From contig OX621234.1 in NCBI GenBank assembly GCA_951640165.1, positions 30,136,549 through 30,200,548 on the forward strand: DNA of 64,000 bases, written 5' to 3'. The position numbers and the translations under genes are program-made. Origin of the DNA: Pseudoips prasinana. Taxonomy: Eukaryota > Arthropoda > Insecta > Lepidoptera > Nolidae. Positions 10,766 through 20,479 of this stretch are shown in pieces. The notes beneath the pieces are model-generated. The model was not told where the DNA came from and made no database searches. It saw only the letters and a program-made list of their open reading frames with translations. Every line of letters starts with the position of its first letter. Within the stretch, counting starts at the first letter, position 1.

Positions 10766-12363
10766 AACCTATGACGTCAGAGGCTGAGGGTCGCGTTTAT
10801 CTACCCCATCACGGTGTGTGGCGGGAAGAATCAACTACAACTAAACTAAGAGTTGTATTCAACGCATCCTACCGAGCTAACAACAGCCATAGCCTTAATG
10901 ACTGCATGTATACGGGTCCAAACTTACAAAAAGACATGTTAACTTTATTAATTAACTGGCGGACCTATAGATATGTTTTCACGGCTGATATAGAAAAAAT
11001 GTATCGGCAAATATGGCTTGACGAACAACAGTGTAACATACAAACTGTATTTTGGAGATTTTCCCCACGGGACAAACTGCAAGAGTGGAAATTGTGTACC
11101 CTAAGTTATGGGATGAACTGTGCTCCCTACCTCGCAATGAGAACTTTACATCAACTCGCGAAAGATGAGAGTAAACGATATCCTGAAGCAGCAAAGGTCC
11201 TTCAGAACTATATGTATATGGACGATTTAGTTTATGGTCAAAATTCTATCGAATCAGCAAAATTATTGGTATCTCAACTAATAGATCTATTGAAATCTGG
11301 CGGGTTTAGCTTAAGAAAATGGAAGAGTAACGATCCTTCTATTTTGGAGCATTTACAAGAAGAACAAAGGTGTAATAACACAACGAGCCATGATTTCAAC
11401 TCGGAACAAACTTGTAACTCAAAGATGTTAGGAATGAGATGGAATCAGGAGAACGATACATTTACCTATCGTTGGGATCTGCCGGAAAAGAAAAACCTTA
11501 CCAAACGTATCATATTAGGGGAAATCAGCAAGCTGTACAATCCCTTGGGATTACTGTCGCCTGTAACTATAAAGGCAAAATTATTATTTCAAAAGGTTTG
11601 GCTCAACAAAACCGAGTGGGATGAGCAACTATCTATGGAATTGTGTAATGAATGGGAGGCATTGCGATCTAATCTACCCCTTATTAGTAATATTTCCATA
11701 CCAAGGTGGCTGCAAAGTACTGAAAACGAGATAGAAATTCATGGATACTGCGATTCGAGTGAGAAAGCGATGGCATGTGCTATTTACAGCCGAGTAAAGA
11801 ATAGTCATGGCCACTATACAACTACACTTATAACAGCCAAAACTAAAGTTGCACCGCTAACAAAAAAGATATCCTTACCTAAAATGGAACTGTGCGCGGC
11901 GGTCCTTCTCGCCAAACTCATGGCAAAGGTAAAGGATACTCTTTCCGGTAACAAATTATTAATATACAGTTGGAGTGATTCACAAGTTGTTTTAGCTTGG
12001 ATCAAGGGTGATATAAACCGGTGGGAGAAATATATTGCTAACCGAGTCGAACAAATAAGGAACATTATTCCGCCGCAACAGTGGGGTTATGTGAAATCGG
12101 AAGAAAATTCCGCAGACTGCGCAACAAGAGGACTCTCCCCTTCACAACTTATTACTTTTAAACTTTGGTGGGAGGGCCCCGAATGGCTAAAAACAAGCAT
12201 AGTTTTCGATGAAGAAAAACGAATCCTGACCTACATAACAAAAGAAGGCCTTAAGCAAACGAAATGCTACGTTGCGATTTACAAGCGCAATGAACTCATA
12301 GACTGCTTAGTAAATAAATACAGCAATTACAATCGCGCAATACGAGTACTCGCATGGATTTGA
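10753..12363 (+). CDS. Reverse transcriptase and RNase H of the BEL/Pao element (broken at both ends)
   Basis: Open for 536 codons from an internal Met. It starts within the reverse transcriptase finger region (YLPHHGVWREESTTTKLRVV) and contains the FTADIEKMYRQI motif, the catalytic YMDD box (Asp157-158), and the RNase H start GYCDSSEKAMA with Asp334. The usual N-terminal part of the enzyme is missing: the frame differs from gag and the two overlap by only 13 nt, which fits an internal deletion rather than programmed frameshifting. Translation ends at a TGA in RVLAWI; the following codons stay open in the same frame into the integrase, so this is a nonsense mutation. As it stands it cannot make an active enzyme. 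Confidence 0.9.
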   Translation: MDHMKPMTSEAEGRVYLPHHGVWREESTTTKLRVVFNASYRANNSHSLNDCMYTGPNLQKDMLTLLINWRTYRYVFTADIEKMYRQIWLDEQQCNIQTVFWRFSPRDKLQEWKLCTLSYGMNCAPYLAMRTLHQLAKDESKRYPEAAKVLQNYMYMDDLVYGQNSIESAKLLVSQLIDLLKSGGFSLRKWKSNDPSILEHLQEEQRCNNTTSHDFNSEQTCNSKMLGMRWNQENDTFTYRWDLPEKKNLTKRIILGEISKLYNPLGLLSPVTIKAKLLFQKVWLNKTEWDEQLSMELCNEWEALRSNLPLISNISIPRWLQSTENEIEIHGYCDSSEKAMACAIYSRVKNSHGHYTTTLITAKTKVAPLTKKISLPKMELCAAVLLAKLMAKVKDTLSGNKLLIYSWSDSQVVLAWIKGDINRWEKYIANRVEQIRNIIPPQQWGYVKSEENSADCATRGLSPSQLITFKLWWEGPEWLKTSIVFDEEKRILTYITKEGLKQTKCYVAIYKRNELIDCLVNKYSNYNRAIRVLAWI

Positions 12364-15300
12364 CGTATCAGCTATATATTACGATGTAACAAAAATAGCG
12401 GTATTAAAACTTGTTTAACCGACTACAAAAAAGAAGGTTTGTGTTTGTCATCAAACGAAATAATGGAAGCGAAGCGGTTATTACTCAAGACAACTCAACT
12501 AGAGTATTTTGGAGAAGAAATAGATTGTTTATCGAAAAATAAACAAATATCAACAAGAAGCAACATTTTGAAATTGACACCCTTCCTTGACGAATACGGA
12601 TTATTAAGGGTAAAAGGGCGTTTGATACATTCTACTCTACCTCCTGAATCTAAACATCCAATCATACTTCCGGCGAACGGAAGGTTAACAAAACTTATAA
12701 TAGAAGAAGCTCATCGTGACACGTTACATGGTGGGGCACGGCTTACATTGGCGCATTTACGTCTTGAATACTGGATCGTTGGGGGAAGCCGCACGGTGAA
12801 GAATAAGCTACGCCAATGTGTCAGATGTCATCGGTTCAAAAGCGTAAAAAGTGAGCAGCTGATGGGAGACTTGCCGAAAGAACGCGTTACTCCCGCAAGA
12901 CCATTCAGCAATACCGGGGTTGACTTTACGGGCCATGTAGACGTAAAAATAAACAAGGGAAGAGGAGTCAAAACATGTAAAGCTTACATAGCTGTGTTTG
13001 TTTGCATGGTGACAAAAGCCATACACCTAGAATTGGTTTCTGATTTATCAACAACAACCTTTCTTGCTGCTTTTAGTAGGATGTGTGCACGCAGAGGAAC
13101 ACCAAAACATGTGTATTCGGACAATGGTACAAACTTCGTTGGAGCCGCAAGACAACTACGTGAAGAACTTAAGAGATGCAATACCTTTACAAACTCAGAG
13201 TTCTTTGATGAAATGAGTAACTTAGGTATTCAGTGGCATTTTAATTGCCCACTCTGGCCGAGCGGAAATGGTTTATGTGAAGCCGGGGTAAAATCAATGA
13301 AGTATCACCTACACCGTGTCCTTGGAGAACAGAAGCTTACGTTCGAGCAATTCACTACCCTACTAACTAAAATTGAAGCATGCTTGAACTCACGTCCATT
13401 GTGTCCGTTAACTGAAGATATAAATGATCTTGAATATTTGAGTCCAGGTCATTTCCTTATAGGTGGACCATTATTATCCTTACCCCAACAAGAAGAACCT
13501 AGCGGATACGATTTGAAACATAAATGGCGATTGATAGAACAAATGAACGTACATATTTGGAACCGTTGGTCGAAAGAATATCTACAGCAGTTACAAGTAA
13601 GAAGCAAATGGCAACAACCTAAGAATAATCTCAAGGAGGGTAACCTCGTACTTGTAAAAGATGAACATTTACCTCCTGGGCGATGGGCGCTAGGAAGAGT
13701 GACAAATATTCACCCTGGCACAGATGAGAGAGTCAGGGTAGTTACCCTTAAAACAAAAAAGGGGCAAATCAAACGACCTATAACTAAACTTTCCCCTCTG
13801 CCAATTTCAAATGACTTGATGACAGACAGGATACCGGAAGCAAACTCAACTACAACCAAATCAAAAACTGAAAAACGAAAAATTACAACCACTACTCTGA
13901 ACAAATTGTCCATAGTTCTTATAACTATTTTAGCAATCACAGGTATAACAAATGCCTCTCCGATTACAAGAAGCTATAAAATATCTTCCATACCTACCAA
14001 TCACCCAATTTATTTTGATGAAGCTGGAAAACTACAACTGATACACGATGAATGGACACTATTAATCTACTACAATTTAACTTCTTATTGGCAAGCGACA
14101 AGTAAGATCCAATTATATATTAATCAAATTGACCAACTTTGCGAGAGAGTTGTACATCTCTATGAGCCGTGTGAATCAATGGTAGATCACCTACGTCACG
14201 AATTGCAACATCTCGAAGAATACAACTCTATACTACTGTCTCAACACTTGCGTCAAAAACGAGGATACTTTGACGGAGTTGGAAAATTAACACGAACACT
14301 TTTTGGTATTTTAGACGCTGATTTTGCAGAAAAATATGAGAAGGACATCCAAAATTTACAAACAAACGATAATTATTTGTTAAAACTTATGAAGAATCAG
14401 ACATTAATTATAGAAGCGGAAAATAACTCGATCAAAAACAATACGATATTTATGGATAAGCAATTCACAGCTATACAAAGTTATATGAATCAGACTGGCA
14501 GCGTAATCACAAAGATTGAAAATAGAGCCCAAGTATTGGATACAATAAATGACATAAACTCTGCCGCGGTAACATCGACTCTAATCTTAGGTGACTTGAA
14601 TCGGATTTTGGATCTACTAATGAATGCGATCACTAATATCTACCGTGGTCATTTAGACACACATTTGTTCTCCGCCTCGCAATTAATTGAACAACTAAAT
14701 ATAATATCAGGAAAATTGCCGCAGGGATTATCCTTACCTATAAAGGATACTCAGTCAGATTTTCAAAATATATATGAATTAATGCATGTAAAGGCCAGGA
14801 TAACTAATAACTTTCTTCTTTTAGAGTTACACATTCCGTTGTTAAGCGACGAAGACTATAAGATTTACCGTGTCATACCAATACCTTTCCTTAGACAGGG
14901 ACGGTTGAAACTGGTACAGCCAAGCTCAAAATTTATCGCCATCAACTTTGTCAAAAATTCATATATAACCTTAGATGAACAAGATATACATCAATGTACG
15001 TCGTATGGACAAGATGAATTCTCCTGCATATCCAGACAGCCTGTCTACAACTTACACGATAAAAATGCACCGTGTGAGGCCCAGGTCTTCAGTCAACAAA
15101 CTTCAATTTCGTGCTTACTGAATGACGTAATTTGCAAAGAAGTCTGGGTAAAATTGCATAAACCTAACTTATGGTTGTTTACCGTATGTCACAAACAGCT
15201 GATGCGTATTATTTGTAGTGATCAGGTTACGCCGGCGATCATTGACGGGACCGGAGTAATATCCTTACAAGCAAAATGTATACTACAGAAACAAGACGCT

Positions 15301-15789
15301 ACTATATTTACGTATAATCATTTAGGAAATAGTTATTACATGGGTGTGGATACGGATGTTCCTACGATTAACTCAACAATTAACAACGTCTTTGATTTAG
15401 GTTGGAAAAGTGCACAGTTAAATATTACTGAGCTCGGTACACCAAATTACAATCGATCTATGTTTTCAAATATTGAGGAACAACTAAGCTACCAGAAAAC
15501 GCATGAAATTCTTCCGGAATCGTCGACGATATCCAGTCATGATGTTTACCTATATTCTGTTACTTCTGTGCTGTTGGGAGGATTTGCCGCATTTGCTCTT
15601 TACTTTGGCATAAAACGTTGGTGTAGAAAAACAACTTCAAAGAGCACTAAGCGATCTAAACCTAGAGAAGAAAATAACCTTGGAATGGAAATAGAGATGC
15701 AAGAAATTCATGGCTCGGTCGGACGGGAGCCCATTTACAGCAAACCAGAACCGAAGAAACGATTTGAATTTGAGGACACAACTAATTAA
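12364..15789 (+). CDS. Integrase fused in frame to an Env-like glycoprotein, BEL/Pao element
   Basis: Same frame as the reverse transcriptase; first Met at 12439 gives 1116 codons (residue numbers from there). Integrase: HHCC zinc site (His92, His97, Cys127, Cys130) and catalytic Asp162, Asp228 and Glu281. After the integrase C-terminus there is no stop: a hydrophobic segment near 490-506 resembles a signal or internal membrane segment (LSIVLITILAITG). The extracellular part has many N-glycosylation sites, a furin-type site RQKR at 605-608 followed by GYFDGVGK, a membrane span near 1036-1058, and a basic cytoplasmic tail. This layout matches insect errantivirus/baculovirus F-like envelope proteins. 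Whether Env is made by splicing or by cleavage of the fusion is unknown. Not functional in this copy if it depends on read-through of the TGA. Confidence 0.87.
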   Translation, partial: RISYILRCNKNSGIKTCLTDYKKEGLCLSSNEIMEAKRLLLKTTQLEYFGEEIDCLSKNKQISTRSNILKLTPFLDEYGLLRVKGRLIHSTLPPESKHPIILPANGRLTKLIIEEAHRDTLHGGARLTLAHLRLEYWIVGGSRTVKNKLRQCVRCHRFKSVKSEQLMGDLPKERVTPARPFSNTGVDFTGHVDVKINKGRGVKTCKAYIAVFVCMVTKAIHLELVSDLSTTTFLAAFSRMCARRGTPKHVYSDNGTNFVGAARQLREELKRCNTFTNSEFFDEMSNLGIQWHFNCPLWPSGNGLCEAGVKSMKYHLHRVLGEQKLTFEQFTTLLTKIEACLNSRPLCPLTEDINDLEYLSPGHFLIGGPLLSLPQQEEPSGYDLKHKWRLIEQMNVHIWNRWSKEYLQQLQVRSKWQQPKNNLKEGNLVLVKDEHLPPGRWALGRVTNIHPGTDERVRVVTLKTKKGQIKRPITKLSPLPISNDLMTDRIPEANSTTTKSKTEKRKITTTTLNKLSIVLITILAITGITNASPITRSYKISSIPTNHPIYFDEAGKLQLIHDEWTLLIYYNLTSYWQATSKIQLYINQIDQLCERVVHLYEPCESMVDHLRHELQHLEEYNSILLSQHLRQKRGYFDGVGKLTRTLFGILDADFAEKYEKDIQNLQTNDNYLLKLMKNQTLIIEAENNSIKNNTIFMDKQFTAIQSYMNQTGSVITKIENRAQVLDTINDINSAAVTSTLILGDLNRILDLLMNAITNIYRGHLDTHLFSASQLIEQLNIISGKLPQGLSLPIKDTQSDFQNIYELMHVKARITNNFLLLELHIPLLSDEDYKIYRVIPIPFLRQGRLKLVQPSSKFIAINFVKNSYITLDEQDIHQCTSYGQDEFSCISRQPVYNLHDKNAPCEAQVFSQQTSISCLLNDVICKEVWVKLHKPNLWLFTVCHKQLMRIICSDQVTPAIIDGTGVISLQAKCILQKQDATIFTYNHLGNSYYMGVDTDVPTINSTINNVFDLGWKSAQLNITELGTPNYNRSMFSNIEEQLSYQKTHEILPESSTISSHDVYLYSVTSVLLGGFAAFALYFGIKRWCRKTTSKSTKRSKPREENNLGMEIEMQEIHGSVGREPIYSKPEPKKRFEFEDTTN

Positions 15790-15889
15790 TATTTACATAC
15801 TTATTACATATTTACATTTTTTCTATTTTGATTATCTTATTCTTTGCTTTGTACTGGATGCTCATCTTGTTTCTCTTTTCTCGGGAGCA

Positions 15890-16107
15890 TGTACGGTTCA
15901 CGTACAGGCTTATTTTGCTTACGCCGCCTTAACCTAGTTTCGGCGCATTACTTATACATACTTTCGACATTAATATAGTTAGTTGACAAATAACAATAAC
16001 AACGAACAGATTAGCATCCAAATAACTTATATTGTATACTTGAGTAATAAACGTGGTTTTAAGTCAACTCAACTCGTTTATCTACACACCACCTCGAGAC
16101 CCGTACA
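15890..16107 (+). repeat. 3' LTR of the BEL/Pao element
   Basis: Identical by eye to the 5' LTR. It is preceded by a pyrimidine-rich tract and CGGGAGCA; there is no strong purine tract, so the plus-strand primer is unusual or short. Confidence 0.93.
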
Positions 16108-16112
16108 ATAAC

Positions 16113-16290
16113 TCTAAAGATATTTTTTTTTTATAAATTATTTATTATAAATTATAGCCTATCTATGTGTTAATCCAGGTTGTCAGCTAACTACATACCA
16201 AATTTTAATCAAATTTCTCCAGCCGTTTAGACGTGAAGAAGTAACAAACATACACACTCACACACTCACAAACTTTTCTCTTTATAATAG
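16113..16290 (-). repeat. Helitron-like (GCGAAAGTTTGTGAG family) remnant
   Basis: ATTATAGCCTATCTATGTGT, CAGCCGTTTAGACGTGAAGA and ACACTCACAAACTTTTC are the reverse of the unit at 60727-61073. The CTAG end is not present next to the BEL element. Confidence 0.5.
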
Positions 16291-16550
16291 AGTGAGTTTA
16301 GAGTGATAATAGGTGAGAACGTATCGTACATAACTGCAAACCATAACGTAAACCAAAAAAAATCAACAGATAACGAATTCTACGCTTAAGGCAAACGAAG
16401 ATAAAATCTACCCTGGAGCTTCTTTTGAATTTTAGCCATATGGTTTCCGGCTCAGGAAGAATAACAAGGCCACCCCATTCTATCCCGTGGAGGTCGTGAA
16501 AGACGATTATGGAGCACAGCAAGTAGTCGGGCCGCTGCGCCTCCTGTGTA

Positions 16551-16670
16551 CACACGGTGACACATCAGGCTATACATTTCCAGTATAAGCTGATCTCGCG
16601 TTATATAGGATTTCCACACAATGAGAGGTCAGCTAATATTGGAAATGTATAGCTTGATATGTAGCCGTGT
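16551..16670. mobile_element. Foldback MITE, family F2
   Basis: CAGGCTATACATTTCCAGTA pairs with TATTGGAAATGTATAGCTTG across a short loop. The second copy is at 60372-60478. Confidence 0.7.
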
Positions 16671-17284
16671 TTACTAACTAAGTAACTACCACCTAACTGC
16701 AGTCGCCAATACACCAATCCTCTCAAAATGGCAACGTTTTAGAAACCTTTCTAAAACGTTGGGGGGATATGTCCAGCAGTGGACGATATCAGGCTGATAA
16801 TATAATGAAATACTCAAAATTAAATTTTATTAAATATTTAGTTTTTAGTATTTTAATTAAAAATTACTGTAGTTACTGTAGTAGTATATTATTAGTGATG
16901 ATGAAGAGTTGTTCTCAAAATGTAAAATGCTGCCGGTTCATGAAAAGGCTATGATGTTGGTAGCAGAACAGCAATACCGTCGAAATGAGTTTAAAACCAT
17001 GTCTGAACACTCTAGACCTCAAGGGAGCAAAAAAACACAAAACGATATGAAGTGCCCATTTGTAACAATTATTATGGAAGAAGATGCAGAAGTTTCTTAG
17101 TTCCTACTATATTCAATAGTTTACCTTCTGACTTAGAAAATAACTGTGTTACAAAAAAAACATTTACATAGACATTGAGATATTATTTACTTATCAGATA
17201 TTGTTCACAAGAACCTTCACGATAATTTAAGCAATGCATAAATTATTTACAGTAAGCAAATAATGTTAACTACACAATAAGTTA

Positions 17285-17930
17285 AAAATAACCGGCCAAG
17301 TGCGAGTCGGACTCGCCCATGAAGGGTTCCGTAACAGCAAGTATTTCAGTTGATTACATGAAAGGTAAATTGCGGTTTACGATTTATGACGTATTAAAAA
17401 CAAACTACTTACTAGATCTCGTTTAAACCAATTTACGTCGTTAGTTTGTATGGTAATGTACATCACATACTTTTTTAGTATTATCATTCTCTTATTTTAG
17501 AAGTTACAGGCGGGGACACTCTTTTTACCACTTTGGAAGTGTCTCTCGTGCAAACTAGTTCAGTTTAGAAAAAAAATATATTATAATGCTCATTACATCA
17601 ACCTAAATATATAAGAAATATCATTTTTGAAGACCTATCCATAGATACCCCACATGTATGGGTACAACGAAAATTTTTTTTTTTGAGTTTTATATATTGG
17701 GAACCACCAAAATTATTGTTCTTTTTCTAATTTTGTGTGAAAATCCAAATGCGGTTCACAGAATACATCTAGGTACTTACCAAGTTTCAACAGTATCTAG
17801 TATCTAGTATCTAGCTCTTATAGTTTCGGCAAAAAGTGCCTGTGACATACGGACGGACAGACAGACAGACAGACATGACGAATTTATAAGGGTACCGTTT
17901 TTTGCCATTTGGCTACGGAACCCTAAAAAG
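17285..17930 (+). repeat. Dispersed repeat R1, long copy
   Basis: Starts CCGGCCAAGTGCGAGTCGGA and ends GGCTACGGAACCCTAAAAAG. It carries the GACGGACAGACAGACAGACA tract. Longer than the 6405 copy because of a different internal region, shared with 36975-37570. Confidence 0.68.
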
Positions 17931-18734
17931 GAGCTACATCTGCCAACAAACTGTTATGCAGTTTGGCAGAAGTAATTTATTTATCGTAAATCGATGTGTT
18001 GACAAAAAGATAAATAATATACATATAATGAATAAAAATATAATAAACAAAAAGTTTAAAATGATTTATCCTGGGCTCGAACGTCCGACTTCGATAGTTA
18101 TATTGTCTCAATATTTATCACACAGACCAAATACTTAGTTCAAAGTAACATTTATCATTTAATTATTTGTATTGGTGTACTAGATACATTAAAAAAATAT
18201 TGTATACTAATTAAATATATATACATATATTAAATATTAAGTTTTTATTCTAAATTGCCTTGATGGGTGAAAACCTAGACTTATAATAAATAAATGTCAT
18301 CGTACATGCTGCGAAAATTTGCAGCGACATCTATCGGCTATTTTTGATATTACCACGCATCCACTCAAGCTGACAATACAATAGACGGAAATTACTTACC
18401 TATTTATTTGATTCTTTTTGGGTTCGTTTCAAAACCCTTGGGATACAAAAAATAGAATATTAAATATTGGAACATCTATGTATTTATGCTCAGAATTTTT
18501 ATTAAATTTATTAATAAAAATAAAAATAAATGGGAATCTGCGGGAAATATAAATAAATAATATTTTTTTATTTCATTCCATTTTTAGACATGTTACTAGT
18601 TACTCGTATATAAAAAATACATAATTTGTCAGCACGTTATTGTAAGGTGATGTAATTGCCAAATTCACAAAAAATATCGAGCTCCCCTTAATTATTTGTT
18701 TAATTTTATTATTTATTTTTAAAGTGATCTCTGA

Positions 18735-18965
18735 TTATAACTATTTTATAAAAAAAAATATAAAAATGTTGCCGTTATTTATATCGAGCAAAAACGTTGT
18801 GTTTGTTGTATGGGAGCCCCCAGTATTTTTATTGCGAGTAAGAGTATTTTTAAGAAATACATCATCTGTGAAAATTGCAATTGTCTAACTATCACGGTTG
18901 ATTAGATAGGTACAGCCGGGTGACAGACGGACAGATAACCTTGGGTTCGGATCCCTATAAAATGT
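18735..18965 (+). repeat. R1-related fragment
   Basis: TTTGTTGTATGGGAGCCCCC and AAATACATCATCTGTGAAAA are R1 internal sequence; the ends are gone. The stretches on both sides (18000-18730, 18970-19400) belong to block A and contain no gene. Confidence 0.5.
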
Positions 18966-19129
18966 AATGATACGGTACGGTCTATCGTTTCTACGTAGAA
19001 TTCAAACGCGATCTTGAGTAAGTGAAAGTAATAAACATTATTAAAACGTCAAAATTAGGATTACAGAATATTACTTTGATCTTTTTAAACATTTAGGATC
19101 TTTGGGCACTGAATAAAAAGCTAGCTATC

Positions 19130-19215
19130 ACCGATGTAAGCCGTCCCTTTGGCCATATATGCCCATGAGGTCGCCGGTTCGATTCCCATGATGAACAATC
19201 TTTTTGTAGTAAAAA
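19130..19215 (+). repeat. tRNA-like SINE head fragment
   Basis: GTCGCCGGTTCGATTCCCAT matches a Pol III B box but no intact tRNA fold follows. It is part of block A. Confidence 0.4.
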
Positions 19216-19505
19216 ACACATTTATTTACTACAAAAAGAAGCTTTGTGTATCGTATTTACTTATATATTTATTTATTTATCTCGGCAATAAATTTAAGTA
19301 AGTAATGAAAAGTATGTTCATGTCTCCTGAAATTGAATGCTTACATCTATTTTGAATTTCAAGTAAGATGAATTATTGTTATACAAAAGCTACATAAACT
19401 ACATCCTGTGAACATTATTTTGTTCTTGAATTGAATTTACATAAAATACAAAATGTTTTATTAGCTCTGTTACAATAGGACTTCCTTGCTTTATGAAAAT
19501 CCTAA

Positions 19506-19528
19506 ATCGCGCAAGTAAAGCTTTCACC
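19506..19528 (+). promoter_or_regulatory. Conserved PSE-like block upstream of RNA copy A
   Basis: ATCGCGCAAGTAAAG followed by CTTTCACC, the same as at 22850 and 37958. The TATA region found in copy B is shortened and altered here (TTTTGAAAATAT), so this copy may be silent. Confidence 0.5.
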
Positions 19529-19552
19529 ATTAATAGCATTTTGAAAATATTT

Positions 19553-19740
19553 GGGGGTCCGGTCGCCTCGAAGGAAATCAGTCTTGCTAAGCTGATCTAA
19601 ATTAGCTAATTGACGCACTTGTCCTCGGACAAGAAAGATAAATCAATAACCCCGTAGGGCACATCGCGTGTCACCATTCATGATGACACAGCGATGTCAA
19701 CCTGAGTACTACTTCGAGTGCGATACCATTGACCCCTTTT
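19553..19740 (+). ncRNA. Candidate structured Pol III RNA, copy A
   Basis: 188 nt from GGGGGTCC to CCCCTTTT. Ends pair: GGGGTC with GACCCC, then GTCGC with GCGAT, then TCGAAG (19568-19573) with CTTCGA (19712-19717). Inside are a perfect hairpin CTTGTCC-TC-GGACAAG (19618-19633) and a longer one, ACATCGC (19661) with GCGATGT (19697). T4 at the end fits a Pol III terminator. I do not recognise the RNA. Copy A shares long flanks with copy C, so it arose by segmental duplication. Confidence 0.5.
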
Positions 19741-20278
19741 GTTAAATTTGTCTACTCGACTTTTCTAATCCCTTTTACTGTCTTGTTTACTTATGTATGG
19801 GCTTAAAATTGGTATAGCAATTATTTATTACAAGCTTTAATTTAGTTTCAACTGTCCCGGTGTGTCTGTGATCAAATCTTGCATGTTAAATTTAATTGTT
19901 GATGTATATGTGATGTGTATGTGTGTGTGATTATATGTTTGTAAAGTACCCCGAGACGCGAAAAAATTGCTTCACTTCCCGGATACCGATTGATTTGTTC
20001 GTTCTTCAGGATAGTCATACCTCATTTAAAAATAGTAAAAAAAAATTATCATTTTAAAAAATATTCCTTTTATGGAAAAAGATCATTTGTTAGTTAATTG
20101 ATACAAGATGGAGGCTATTGTCCAATTATTAAAAGTGAATACAGATTGTACCTAACTGAAACATAATATTATTACTTAATTATCTCTCATAAACAAGGTT
20201 TTCTATAATTTTAAATAGCTTTTTGGAAACAACAACATCGAGTCAGCTTTCGTTTAAAATAATTAATGTAATCACAAA

Positions 20279-20447
20279 TCTACTATATAAAAATAAGTCG
20301 GGTTTTCTTTCCTGACGCTATAACTCCAGAACGCACGAACCGATTTCCACGGTTTTGCATTCGGTGGAAAGGTCTCGGGCTTCGTGAGGTTTATAGCAAA
20401 GAAAATTTATAAAATTTAAAGCGGGTAACACCGCGGGGCACAGCTAG
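20279..20447 (+). mobile_element. Short Helitron-like element, complete ends
   Basis: Starts TCTACTATATAAAAATAAG, ends GCGGGTAACACCGCGGGGCA followed by CAGCTAG. It sits between A and T, the Helitron insertion rule. 169 bp and non-coding. Confidence 0.7.
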
Positions 20448-20479
20448 TGACTTATTTATCTGTATAAATAAAAAGAGAA

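Larger units (their letters stand above)
8164..16107 (+). mobile_element. BEL/Pao (Semotivirus-like) LTR retrotransposon, 7944 bp, recent but defective
   Basis: Full element bounded by two 218-bp LTRs that I read as identical, starting TGTACGG and ending CGTACA, with the 5-bp target duplication ATAAC at 8159-8163 and 16108-16112. The order is gag with zinc knuckles, aspartic protease, reverse transcriptase/RNase H, integrase, Env-like glycoprotein: the BEL/Pao order with an added env. Two breaks are visible: a gap at about 10735-10755 where the region joining protease to reverse transcriptase is missing, and an in-frame TGA at 12361-12363. Identical LTRs point to a recent insertion. It is on the strand opposite to the host gene. 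Confidence 0.93.
16300..20000 (+). repeat. Duplicated block A (paralogous to 35290-38420)
   Basis: About 3.7 kb collinear with block C at 35290-38420 over at least seven separate anchors, for example GTTTCCGGCTCAGGAAGAAT, CTGCCGGTTCATGAAAAGGC, TCGAACGTCCGACTTCGATA, TTGATGGGTGAAAACCTAGA and the RNA-like sequence. Insertions differ between the copies: here an R1 repeat is on the plus strand, in block C it is on the minus strand at a different place. No coding frame is conserved between the two. Confidence 0.75.
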
